The notes beneath the pieces are model-generated. The model ran no database searches, was not told the origin of the DNA, and worked only from the letters and a program-made list of their open reading frames with translations. The translations under genes and the position numbers were made by a program. From the NCBI GenBank assembly GCA_947627245.1, contig CANQVH010000022.1, forward strand, positions 1 through 49,178: 49,178 nucleotides of DNA, written 5' to 3'. Positions within the stretch are counted from its first letter, which is position 1, and every line of letters starts with the position of its first letter. Positions 17,074 to 24,859 of this stretch are shown one piece after another. The stretch comes from an uncultured Lachnospiraceae bacterium. Lineage in GTDB: Bacteria; Bacillota; Clostridia; Lachnospirales; Lachnospiraceae.

Positions 17074-18438
17074 TCAGTTCTTGAAACTGTGAATCGGCGC
17101 CGGGATCCGGCCCTTACGCTCCACAAACGCATCGCAGGAAAATGAATTCACCGGCATGATCGGCGCATAGCCGAGCAGTCCGCCGAATTCCACGGTCTCT
17201 CCCACTCCCTTGCCGATCACCGGAATGACGCGCACCGCTGTCGTCTTTTGATTCACCATGCCGATCGCCATCTCGTCCGCGATAATGCCGGAGATCGTCG
17301 ACGCCTTTGTGTCGCCGGGGATCGCGATCATATCCAGTCCGACGGAGCAGACGCAGGTCATCGCCTCCAGCTTCTCCAGAGAAAGCGCTCCGGCGCGCAC
17401 CGCATCGATCATGCCCTGATCTTCGCTGACCGGGATAAACGCGCCGCTCAAACCACCCACATAAGAGGACGCCATCACGCCGCCCTTCTTCACCTGATCG
17501 TTCAGCAGCGCCAGCGCCGCCGTCGTCCCCGGCGCGCCCGCATGTTCCAGTCCGATCTCACAGAGGATATCCGCCACGCTGTCGCCGATCGCCGGCGTCG
17601 GAGCAAGCGACAGATCAATGATACCAAACGGAATGCCGAGCCGCGCGGATGCCTCCTGCGCGACAAGCTGCCCGACGCGCGTCACCTTGAAGGCCGTCTT
17701 CTTGATCGTCTCGCACAGCGTCTCAAAATTCGCGCCCCGCACCTCGGTAAGCGCATGCTTCACGACGCCCGGCCCGCTGACGCCGACGTTGATGACGGCG
17801 TCCGCTTCGGTCACGCCGTGGAAAGCCCCGGCCATAAACGGATTGTCGTCCGGCGCGTTGCAGAATACCACAAGCTTCGCGCAGCCGAGCGAATCCTTTT
17901 CCCTCGTAAGCCTTGCGGTCTCCAAGATCACCTCTCCGAGCAGGCGCACCGCATCCATGTCGATGCCGCACTTCGTCGAACCGACGTTGACCGAGCTGCA
18001 GACGCGCTCCGTCTGCGCCAGCGCCTCCGGAATCGAGCGGATCAGGTACTCGTCCGCCTTCGTCATCCCTTTTGACACAAGCGCGGAATAGCCGCCGAGA
18101 AAATTGACGCCCACCTCTAAAGCCGCACGGTCCAACGTACGCGCGATCGTCACAAAATCCTCCGAAGAGCGGCAGGCGCTTCCGCCGACCAGAGCAATCG
18201 GCGTCACGGAGATCCGCTTGTTGACGATCGGAATCCCGTACTCCTTCTCGATCTCCTCTCCCGTCTCAACCAAACGGCTCGCAACCGTCGTGATCTTTCG
18301 GTAGATATTTTCGTTGAGCTGTTCCAGATCGTCCGTGACACAGTCAAGCAGGCTGATGCCGAGCGTGATCGTCCGCACGTCCAGATTCTCCTGCGTGATC
18401 ATTTTGTTGGTCTCGTTTACTTCAAAAAGATTTATCAT
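17074..18438 (-). CDS. PFL family protein (DUF711/UPF0210)
   Basis: Protein of 454 residues of the DUF711 family, related in fold to glycyl-radical enzymes of the pyruvate formate-lyase type but without the C-terminal glycyl radical motif; no reaction is established. Conserved features are the start [14 protein letters not shown], the Gly-rich [12 protein letters not shown] region, the [14 protein letters not shown] stretch and the ending near [16 protein letters not shown]. The ATG at 18438 has AGGAG 6 bases upstream; 11 further codons upstream are open but not supported. It follows the ACT protein gene by 69 bases, the pairing usually seen for this family. Confidence 0.88.
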   Translation of the reverse strand: MINLFEVNETNKMITQENLDVRTITLGISLLDCVTDDLEQLNENIYRKITTVASRLVETGEEIEKEYGIPIVNKRISVTPIALVGGSACRSSEDFVTIARTLDRAALEVGVNFLGGYSALVSKGMTKADEYLIRSIPEALAQTERVCSSVNVGSTKCGIDMDAVRLLGEVILETARLTREKDSLGCAKLVVFCNAPDDNPFMAGAFHGVTEADAVINVGVSGPGVVKHALTEVRGANFETLCETIKKTAFKVTRVGQLVAQEASARLGIPFGIIDLSLAPTPAIGDSVADILCEIGLEHAGAPGTTAALALLNDQVKKGGVMASSYVGGLSGAFIPVSEDQGMIDAVRAGALSLEKLEAMTCVCSVGLDMIAIPGDTKASTISGIIADEMAIGMVNQKTTAVRVIPVIGKGVGETVEFGGLLGYAPIMPVNSFSCDAFVERKGRIPAPIHSFKN

Positions 18439-18507
18439 AGCTGCTCCTATCCCAAATACGTGTAAGATCACACAGTAATTCGGTCTGTCATTGTCTCAAT
18501 ATGAGCT

Positions 18508-18780
18508 TCAAATCCGGTGCATCATGTTGAAAATGTCTTCGTGCTGGCAGCGGATGACGACGCCGATCTCCTGCCCGACCGCCTCCAGCTCCTCAGCGAT
18601 CTGATCCCCGGATTTCGGCGACTGCGACGCGTCCGCGACCATCATCATATTGAAAAACCCCTGTACGATCGTCTGAGAAATGTCCAGTATATTCACATTG
18701 TTTTCGGCCAGATAGGTACACACCTTCGCGATGATCCCGACCGTATCCTTCCCGACTACAGTAATAATTGTCTTCTTCAT
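18508..18780 (-). CDS. ACT domain protein (UPF0237 family)
   Basis: A single ACT domain of 90 residues beginning KKTIITVVGKDTVGIIAKVCTYLAENNVNILDISQTI, typical of UPF0237 and of glycine-cleavage regulators of the GcvR type. ACT domains bind small ligands, usually amino acids. It is encoded directly before the DUF711 protein and may regulate or sense for it; the ligand is unknown. It lies 36 bases after the MBL hydrolase gene. Confidence 0.9.
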   Translation of the reverse strand: MKKTIITVVGKDTVGIIAKVCTYLAENNVNILDISQTIVQGFFNMMMVADASQSPKSGDQIAEELEAVGQEIGVVIRCQHEDIFNMMHRI

Positions 18781-18816
18781 GTCAAGAACCCTTTCCTACT
18801 GATTATTTTAAATCGA

Positions 18817-19614
18817 CTATAGCGCGATCAACCGGGACGGCTCGTCCCGCTTCGCGATCCTGATCTCAAAATCCTCCGCCTTGTAGGGGTTGTCCCCCAT
18901 CGTGACCTCTGCGCACACGGTCGCGAGCGCAAGCGCCTCATAGTTGTTTTCCTTGCTGAGATGTCCCAGCATGACCGTCCGCATCCGGTCGTTCAGGATC
19001 TCGCCGAGCAGTTGTCCCGCATGCTCGTTCGAGAGATGCCCCTTGCTGCTCAGGATCCTCTGCTTCAGATAATAGGGATACGTACCCACCTGAAGCATAT
19101 TCTTGTCGTGATTCGACTCGATGAGCACCGCGTCCAGTTCCTTCAAATTCTCCACTATGTAATCGTCATAACAGCCGAGGTCCGTCGCGACCGCCACCGA
19201 CTTCCCGCCGCAACTGAAGCGGTAGGCCACCGGCTCCGCCGCGTCGTGCGACACGCGAAACGGGCGGATGTCAATCTCTCCGACGGAAAACCACCGATCC
19301 GGCACAACCTCGTGAAGCAGCCCCTCGTCCAGAGAACCGGCCAACTGCTGCTCCTTCAGCGCGCGGATCGTCCCTGCCGAGGAATAGATCGGTATCCCGT
19401 ATTTTCGCGAGAGCACGCCCAGCCCTTTGATATGGTCGGAATGCTCGTGCGTGATCAGGATCGCGTCCAGCTCCTCGGGCGCGCGGTCGATCTCGTTCAG
19501 CCCCGCGGCCACCCGCTTTCCGCTGATCCCCGCATCAATGAGCACGCTCGCGTGATCCGTACCCACAAAAATACAGTTGCCGCTGCTACCGCTGGCAATG
19601 CTGCAAAAATCCAT
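18817..19614 (-). CDS. MBL-fold metallo-hydrolase, YycJ/WalJ-like
   Basis: Metallo-beta-lactamase fold hydrolase of 265 residues. The metal motif THEHSDH is at residues 55-61 and further ligands are visible in FRVSHDAAEP (about 120-128), VATDLG and SNHD. The YycJ/WalJ group is exonuclease-like and in Bacillus lies beside the WalRK system; here it instead overlaps coaE by 29 bases in a polA-coaE-MBL order. A DNA-repair or nuclease role would fit the polA neighbour, but this is inference. Confidence 0.87.
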   Translation of the reverse strand: MDFCSIASGSSGNCIFVGTDHASVLIDAGISGKRVAAGLNEIDRAPEELDAILITHEHSDHIKGLGVLSRKYGIPIYSSAGTIRALKEQQLAGSLDEGLLHEVVPDRWFSVGEIDIRPFRVSHDAAEPVAYRFSCGGKSVAVATDLGCYDDYIVENLKELDAVLIESNHDKNMLQVGTYPYYLKQRILSSKGHLSNEHAGQLLGEILNDRMRTVMLGHLSKENNYEALALATVCAEVTMGDNPYKAEDFEIRIAKRDEPSRLIAL

Positions 19615-20221
19615 GTTCCATCAATCCTTTGTCTATTTGCTCATAAGTATTTTCCATAAAATCACCGTCATTGTCAATCACAAATTTGCAGCGTCCGCGA
19701 AACTCCGCCTCGCTCATCTGGTTCCCCATGATGCGCAGCGCCTTCTCCCTGCTGTAGCCGCGCGAACTCATCAGCCGAGCAATGCGCGTCTCCTCGCTCG
19801 CGTAAACGTACCAGATCTCATCGCAGATATCGTCGTATCCGGCCTCCAGCAAAAGCGCGGCCTCCACCGCGACAAACGAATCCTCACTTCTTCCGTCCGC
19901 TTCCTCGATCTGCTCCATGACGGACGCCTTCACCGCCGGATGTATGATGCCGTTCAGCCTCGCAAGCGCCGCCGGATCCGCGAACACCTTCGATGCGAGC
20001 ACATCCCTTCGCAGATTTCCCTGCGGATCAATGATCTCCTTGCCGAACAGCTCTACGATCCGATCATAGCAGTCGTGTCCCGGCGTCTGCAGGGTCCGTC
20101 CGACCTCATCCGCCTGAATCACGCAGGCCCCGTATCTCTTTCGCAGATAATCGAGCACCGTACTCTTGCCCGCGCCGACGCCGCCGGTGATCCCGAGCAC
20201 TTTTTTCTTATTTTGCCTCAT
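19586..20221 (-). CDS. coaE: Dephospho-CoA kinase
   Basis: Last step of coenzyme A synthesis: ATP-dependent phosphorylation of the 3'-hydroxyl of dephospho-CoA. The 211-residue protein has the P-loop GITGGVGAGKST (10-21), the IQADEVGR motif (about 37-44) and the LNGIIHPAV stretch (about 94-102). The ATG at 20221 is chosen as GGAG lies 9 bases upstream; the longer frame would need a TTG start without a ribosome site. It overlaps the polA 3' end by 14 bases and the hydrolase 5' end by 29, so translation is probably coupled. Confidence 0.95.
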   Translation of the reverse strand: MRQNKKKVLGITGGVGAGKSTVLDYLRKRYGACVIQADEVGRTLQTPGHDCYDRIVELFGKEIIDPQGNLRRDVLASKVFADPAALARLNGIIHPAVKASVMEQIEEADGRSEDSFVAVEAALLLEAGYDDICDEIWYVYASEETRIARLMSSRGYSREKALRIMGNQMSEAEFRGRCKFVIDNDGDFMENTYEQIDKGLMEHGFLQHCQR

Positions 20222-22856
20222 ACCAGTTCTCTCCGGAGTGAATGTCAACCTCGAGACGCACCTTCAACTGCGCCGCGTTCTGCATCTCGCGCACCATGAT
20301 CTCGCGCACCTCGTCAAGCTCCTCGCGCGCAGTCTCGACAAGAAGCTCATCGTGTACCTGCAGGATCAGCCTCGAACGCATGCCGCGGCTTCGCAGGCAA
20401 TCGTTCACGCGGTTCATCGCGATCTTGATGATATCTGCCGCCGTCCCTTGGATCGGCGCGTTCATCGCCACGCGTTCTCCGAAGGATCTCTGCATGAAAT
20501 TCGAGGAAGAAAGCTCCGGCACCGGCCGACGCCGGCCGAACATCGTCGTCACATAGCCGTTCTTCTTCGCGTCCGCCACGGTCCGGTCGAGGAAGCGCTT
20601 GATCCCCGGGAACGTCTTGAAATACTGCTCAATATAATCCTGCGCCTCCTGCCGCGTGATGCTCAGATCCTGACTCAGCCCGAACGAGCTGATCCCGTAG
20701 ACGATGCCGAAGTTGACCGCCTTCGCGTTGCGGCGAAGAAGCGGCGTGACCTCCTCCGGCGCGACATGAAACACTTGAGAAGCCGTCGTCGTGTGAATGT
20801 CCTGCGCGTCGCGGTATGCCTGAATCAGACGCTCGTCGTCCGAAAAATGCGCCAGCACGCGAAGCTCGATCTGCGAATAGTCCGCGTCGAGGAAGGCAAA
20901 GCCGTCGTCCGGCACGAACACCTTGCGGATCAGCCGTCCCAGCTCCATGCGCACCGGAATATTCTGCAGGTTTGGCTCCGTACTGCTGATGCGTCCCGTC
21001 GCCGTGATCGTCTGATGGAACTTTCCGTGGATCCTGCCGTCCGACGCGATATAATTCGCCAGCCCGTCGGCGTAGGTCGATTTCAGTTTCGCAAGCTGCC
21101 GATATTCCAAAATATCCGATACGAGCGGGGATTCCTGTGCCAGCTTTTCCAACACGTCCGCCGCCGTCGAGTACCCGGTCTTCGTCTTCTTCCCGTGCGG
21201 GAGCTTCAGCTTCTCGAACAGGATCACGCCAAGCTGCTTCGGGGAATTAATGTTGAACTCCTCTCCCGCCGCCGTATAAATCTGGCGCTCCAGCTCTCCG
21301 ATCCGTCCGACCAACTGCTCGCCGTACACGCGCAGCTCCTCCGCCTTCACGCGGATGCCCTCGCGCTCCATGTCCGCCAGCGTATACACGAGCGGCATCT
21401 CTATCTGCGTAAACAGCTCCCACATGCCCAGCTCCTTCAGGCGCTCGCACATCGCCTGCTGCGCCTCGAAAACGGTCAGCGGAGCCATACATACATAGTC
21501 CAGAAACGCCGCTTCATTCTGCTGCGCCGCCTCCGTAAGCGCGCTTTTCCCGAGCAGCTCCGCGCGCGACGGCAGCGTCCTTGCGAGATACTCCGGCGCA
21601 ATATCTTCATACTCATAGCTGTCCTTGAGCGGGTTTACCAGATAAGCCGCGACCGCCGCGTCAAACAGCTTTTCACGCTGCCCGCGCGGAATCTCCGTGA
21701 ACGCCAGTTGCTCCTTTAAGTGGATCGTGCCCGCGGACGGTGCCTGCGCAATCAGCTCCGTCAATTGGGCGCACAGATACTCCTGCGTCAGAAATCCGCC
21801 CGTTTCCAGCCAGTACGCATGCTCCGCGGATGCGCAGAGCGATATGCCGAGCAGCTTCCGTCCCTCATAGACCAGTTGAAACGCGAACGCCTGCCCGCGC
21901 ATCTGCGCAAACAGTCCTTCCGCCCGCGCAAGCTCTGTGACCCGCGTAAGAGCCGCGCTCTTTTCCTTCACCGGTTCTTCCGTATTCTGGAATCGCCCGA
22001 GCAGGTTCTTGAACTCCAGCCTGCGGCAGAGCTCCAGAGCCTCCCTCGTATACAGATTTTCTATTTTTGCATCTTCCTTTTTCAGCTCAAACGGCACGGC
22101 AAGCTCGATCGTCGCGAGCACCTTGCTCATCTGCGCCATATCGTAGTGTTCCGAGAGCGCCGCGCGCGCCTTGTTCGGCGTGATCTCATCGACATGGGCA
22201 TAAGCCTCTTCAATGCTTCCGTACTGCGCGATGATCTTCGTCGCCGTCTTTTCCCCGACACCCGGAACGCCCGGGATATTGTCGGAGGCGTCGCCCATCA
22301 GGGCTTTCACATCGATGAACTGCAGCGGCGTCACCTGATAACGCTCCTGCACGTCCTTCGCATAGTAATCCTCAATCTCCGTCCCCGTCGCCTTCGTCTT
22401 CGGAATGCGGATCAGGATCTCGTCCGTCGCGAGCTGAAGCAGGTCCCGGTCGCCTGAAACGATCGACACCAAAAGCCCCTGCGCCGCCATCTGGCGCGAG
22501 ACCGTTCCAAGAATATCGTCCGCCTCGTAGCCCTCCAGCTCCATCACCGGAATCCGCATCGCGCGCAGCATCTCCTTCATCAGCGGCACCTGCTCATGCA
22601 GCTCCTGCGGCATCGGCCTGCGCGTCCCCTTGTAGCCCTCGTACATCTTGTGGCGGAACGTCGGCGCTTTCAGGTCAAACGCGACCGCTACATAACCCGC
22701 CTGCTCTTCCTCAAGTACCTTGAACATAATATTCAGAAATCCGTACACCGCGTTCGTGTGGAGCCCTTCGCTGTTTGAAAGCATCGGAAGCCCGTAGAAC
22801 GCGCGGTTCAGTATGCTGTGTCCGTCGATCAGCACGATTTTTTCTTTCTGCGCCAT
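20208..22856 (-). CDS. polA: DNA polymerase I
   Basis: Gap-filling and Okazaki-fragment polymerase of 882 residues. The 5'-3' exonuclease (FEN) domain covers about 1-290 (VLIDGHSILNRAFYG, GYEADDILG, GDRDLLQLA, SDNIPGVPGVGEKTA). The middle 3'-5' domain (about 300-480) lacks the acidic DxE and YxxxD residues needed for proofreading, as in other Firmicutes and Thermus. The polymerase domain shows DADYSQIELR (motif A, about 660), RRNAKAVNFGIVYG (motif B) and QVHDELLVE (motif C, about 833-841). GAGGTGG precedes the ATG. It heads the polA-coaE-hydrolase cluster. Confidence 0.97.
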   Translation of the reverse strand: MAQKEKIVLIDGHSILNRAFYGLPMLSNSEGLHTNAVYGFLNIMFKVLEEEQAGYVAVAFDLKAPTFRHKMYEGYKGTRRPMPQELHEQVPLMKEMLRAMRIPVMELEGYEADDILGTVSRQMAAQGLLVSIVSGDRDLLQLATDEILIRIPKTKATGTEIEDYYAKDVQERYQVTPLQFIDVKALMGDASDNIPGVPGVGEKTATKIIAQYGSIEEAYAHVDEITPNKARAALSEHYDMAQMSKVLATIELAVPFELKKEDAKIENLYTREALELCRRLEFKNLLGRFQNTEEPVKEKSAALTRVTELARAEGLFAQMRGQAFAFQLVYEGRKLLGISLCASAEHAYWLETGGFLTQEYLCAQLTELIAQAPSAGTIHLKEQLAFTEIPRGQREKLFDAAVAAYLVNPLKDSYEYEDIAPEYLARTLPSRAELLGKSALTEAAQQNEAAFLDYVCMAPLTVFEAQQAMCERLKELGMWELFTQIEMPLVYTLADMEREGIRVKAEELRVYGEQLVGRIGELERQIYTAAGEEFNINSPKQLGVILFEKLKLPHGKKTKTGYSTAADVLEKLAQESPLVSDILEYRQLAKLKSTYADGLANYIASDGRIHGKFHQTITATGRISSTEPNLQNIPVRMELGRLIRKVFVPDDGFAFLDADYSQIELRVLAHFSDDERLIQAYRDAQDIHTTTASQVFHVAPEEVTPLLRRNAKAVNFGIVYGISSFGLSQDLSITRQEAQDYIEQYFKTFPGIKRFLDRTVADAKKNGYVTTMFGRRRPVPELSSSNFMQRSFGERVAMNAPIQGTAADIIKIAMNRVNDCLRSRGMRSRLILQVHDELLVETAREELDEVREIMVREMQNAAQLKVRLEVDIHSGENWYEAK

Positions 22857-22888
22857 TTTTCCACCTCACATTTTCCGTTTGCCAGTGT

Positions 22889-22930
22889 ATTGTTTTCTGC
22901 CTTCCCTCTTGAGCCGTGTACGGCTCCGGG
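22889..22930. promoter_or_regulatory. GC-rich palindrome between the zinc-finger gene and polA
   Basis: GAGCCGT-GT-ACGGCTC forms a perfect hairpin or dyad upstream of polA. Neither strand has an adjacent T run, so it is not a classical terminator. The same GAGCCGT/ACGGCTC arms recur in the leader of the decarboxylase gene (24758-24795). Confidence 0.4.
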
Positions 22931-22940
22931 TATGTTTTTT

Positions 22941-23270
22941 CTAATGAATAAACAGAAAATAAAGTCCGAGCAATGCCAGAATCGCCAATCCCGCGAGAAA
23001 AATATCCCGCAGCACCAATGATATTCTATGCATGATCACAGCCCTTCTCGCCGCATGCAGCTCTTCCTTCAGCATTTCTTTGAAATTATAGTTCTGGTGT
23101 GCGCCCGTATCCAGCATATCAAAAGCTTTGTGCATCGTATAATAGATATCCAGCTCGTCCATACAGTCGTCGCACTGCTCGACATGCTGCAAAAACTGCT
23201 CCAGCTCCTGATACGACAATTTCTTTTCCACAAAGCGGTTCACCATCCGCTTAGCCTCGACGCAATTCAT
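22941..23270 (-). CDS. Putative anti-sigma-factor-like zinc-finger membrane protein
   Basis: Protein of 109 residues. Residues 3-36 resemble a zf-HC2/ZAS zinc finger (His29-x3-Cys33-x2-Cys36, with Cys3 upstream), the module by which membrane anti-sigma factors hold ECF sigma factors. A single transmembrane helix is near the C-terminus (about 88-107), leaving almost no extracytoplasmic part. No sigma factor gene is adjacent, so its partner, if any, is elsewhere. GGGAGG precedes the ATG. It lies between tRNA-Leu and polA. Function is unproven. Confidence 0.75.
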   Translation of the reverse strand: MNCVEAKRMVNRFVEKKLSYQELEQFLQHVEQCDDCMDELDIYYTMHKAFDMLDTGAHQNYNFKEMLKEELHAARRAVIMHRISLVLRDIFLAGLAILALLGLYFLFIH

Positions 23271-23288
23271 GATCTGTCCTCCCTACAG

Positions 23289-23309
23289 AAAAAGCCTCGT
23301 ATACACGAG
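23289..23309 (-). terminator. Intrinsic terminator after tRNA-Leu
   Basis: Minus-strand CTCGT/ACGAG hairpin (GTAT loop) followed by GGCTTTTTC, ending about 10 bases beyond the tRNA 3' end and 20 bases before the zinc-finger gene. Confidence 0.7.
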
Positions 23310-23319
23310 ACTTTTCTGA

Positions 23320-23401
23320 TGCCGCTGGCCGGACTCGAACCGGCACGGTTTAACCCGCTTGATTTTGAGTCAAGTGCGTCTGCCAATTCCGCCACAGCGG
23401 C
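23320..23401 (-). tRNA. tRNA-Leu (anticodon CAA)
   Basis: Class II tRNA of 82 bases. The acceptor arms GCCGCTG and CAGCGGC pair fully, with discriminator A. The anticodon arm CTTGA/TCAAG holds loop CTCAAAA, so the anticodon is CAA, reading UUG. The variable arm (GCGGG...CCGT) and the T arm with GGTTCGAGTCC are normal. CCA is not encoded. Confidence 0.95.
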
Positions 23402-23427
23402 CGATGCGGTGCATTCGCACGAAACAT

Positions 23428-23456
23428 ACAATATCACAGATCCCGCATAATTGCAA
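23428..23456 (-). promoter_or_regulatory. Candidate promoter for tRNA-Leu
   Basis: Minus-strand TTGCAA, 17 bases, TATTGT, about 27 bases before the tRNA 5' end. Confidence 0.45.
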
Positions 23457-23464
23457 GATAATTC

Positions 23465-24733
23465 TCAATATTTCATATCCTTCAATACATCACAGAAATC
23501 GAAGGTCGCGAAGTAATCCTTCGGCGTCTCCGCCCTGCGGATGAGCTTCACGCTGCCGTCCTCGCAAAGAAGGATCTCCGCCGAGCGGAGCTTGCCGTTG
23601 TAATTGTAACCCATCGAGAACCCGTGCGCGCCCGTGTCATGGATCACCAGCAGATCGCCCATGTCGATCTTCGGAAGCATGCGGTCGATCGCAAACTTGT
23701 CGTTGTTCTCGCACAGGGAGCCGGTCACATCGTACATATGATCGCAGGGCTCGTCCTCCTTGCCCATCACCGTGATGTGATGATATGCGCCGTACATCGC
23801 CGGGCGCATGAGGTTGACCGCGCAGGCGTCGACGCCGATGTATTCCTTGTGCGTATGCTTCTCATTGATCGCGCGCGTCACAAGGCAGCCGTACGGTCCG
23901 AGCATATAGCGTCCGAGCTCCGTGTAGAGCGCGACGTCTCCCATACCCGCAGGCACAAGCACTTCCTCATAGACCTTGCGCACGCCTTTTCCGATCTTAT
24001 GAATATCGTTCTTCTCCTGATCCGGCCGGTACGGAATCCCGATGCCGCCGGAGAGATTGATAAACGTGATCTTCGCCCCGGTCTTTTCCTTCAGGCTCAC
24101 CGCGAGCTCGAACAGCACCTTCGCGAGCAGCGGATAATAATCGTTCGTGACGGTATTACTGGCAAGAAACGCGTGGATGCCAAACTCCTCCACGCCCTTG
24201 CTCTTCATGATCCGGAAGGCCTCCTCGATCTGTTCCGTCGTCATCCCGTACTTCGCGTCGCCCGGATTGTCCATGATGTCGTTGCTGATCTTGAACAGTC
24301 CGCCCGGATTGTAGCGGCAGGACATCGTCTTCGGCAGGCTCCCGAGCGCCTGTTCCACCTTCTCGATGTGCGTGATATCATCCAGATTGATGATTCCGCC
24401 AAGCTCCGCCGCCTTTTTGAACTCCTCGACCGGCGTATCGTTCGACGAGAACATGATGTCATGTCCCTTGATCCCAATCGCCTCAGAGAGCATCAGCTCC
24501 GTCATCGAGGAGCAGTCGCAGCCGCAGCCGTACTCGTGTAAAATATTGATCAGAAACGGATTCGGCGTCGCCTTCACCGCAAAGTATTCCTTGTAGCCTT
24601 TATTCCATGCAAACGCCTCATAGAGCTCCTTCACATTCTCCCGGATTCCCTTTTCATCGTACAGATGGAACGGGGTCGGATACTGTGCCGCGATCTCCTC
24701 CAGCTTTTCTTTCGTCACAAATGTCTCTTTCAT
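23465..24733 (-). CDS. lysA: Diaminopimelate decarboxylase-like PLP enzyme
   Basis: Fold-type III (alanine-racemase-like) PLP decarboxylase of 422 residues; LysA makes L-lysine from meso-diaminopimelate. The Schiff-base lysine is Lys54 in EYFAVKATPNP. A glycine-rich phosphate loop (NLSGGIGIPYRP), ELGRYMLGPYG and the C-terminal GSLCENNDKFA motif, which supplies the catalytic Cys and acid pair, are all present. It differs from classical LysA in sequence style, and related Lachnospiraceae proteins are annotated as diaminopimelate decarboxylase; another amino-acid substrate is possible. The ATG at 24733 is favoured because homologous sequence begins there; 18 upstream codons overlap the leader hairpin. 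Confidence 0.82.
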   Translation of the reverse strand: MKETFVTKEKLEEIAAQYPTPFHLYDEKGIRENVKELYEAFAWNKGYKEYFAVKATPNPFLINILHEYGCGCDCSSMTELMLSEAIGIKGHDIMFSSNDTPVEEFKKAAELGGIINLDDITHIEKVEQALGSLPKTMSCRYNPGGLFKISNDIMDNPGDAKYGMTTEQIEEAFRIMKSKGVEEFGIHAFLASNTVTNDYYPLLAKVLFELAVSLKEKTGAKITFINLSGGIGIPYRPDQEKNDIHKIGKGVRKVYEEVLVPAGMGDVALYTELGRYMLGPYGCLVTRAINEKHTHKEYIGVDACAVNLMRPAMYGAYHHITVMGKEDEPCDHMYDVTGSLCENNDKFAIDRMLPKIDMGDLLVIHDTGAHGFSMGYNYNGKLRSAEILLCEDGSVKLIRRAETPKDYFATFDFCDVLKDMKY

Positions 24734-24757
24734 GCCTATCGCTCTCCATTCTTGTTT

Positions 24758-24795
24758 TCTGAGCCGTACCTCTACCGCATGACTCACGGCTCAGA
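24758..24795 (-). promoter_or_regulatory. Inverted repeat in the decarboxylase leader
   Basis: Perfect 10-base arms TCTGAGCCGT/ACGGCTCAGA with an 18-base loop, between the candidate promoter and the ribosome site. No T run follows on the minus strand, so it is a leader structure or operator rather than a terminator. Confidence 0.45.
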
Positions 24796-24809
24796 TTGCT
24801 TTCGCGGAA

Positions 24810-24839
24810 ATCCTAACACAGTGCGCTCTGTCTTGTCAA
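24810..24839 (-). promoter_or_regulatory. Candidate promoter for the decarboxylase gene
   Basis: Minus-strand TTGACA, 18 bases, TAGGAT. The -35 is perfect, the -10 matches four of six. Confidence 0.5.
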
Positions 24840-24859
24840 TACGTTCAGTCATCGCTTCA

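Noticed and set aside
24758..24795. T-box or lysine riboswitch for the decarboxylase gene
   Set aside because: The leader is too short, with only a single hairpin; no T-box GGTGG/ACCGCG element or lysine-riboswitch core is present.
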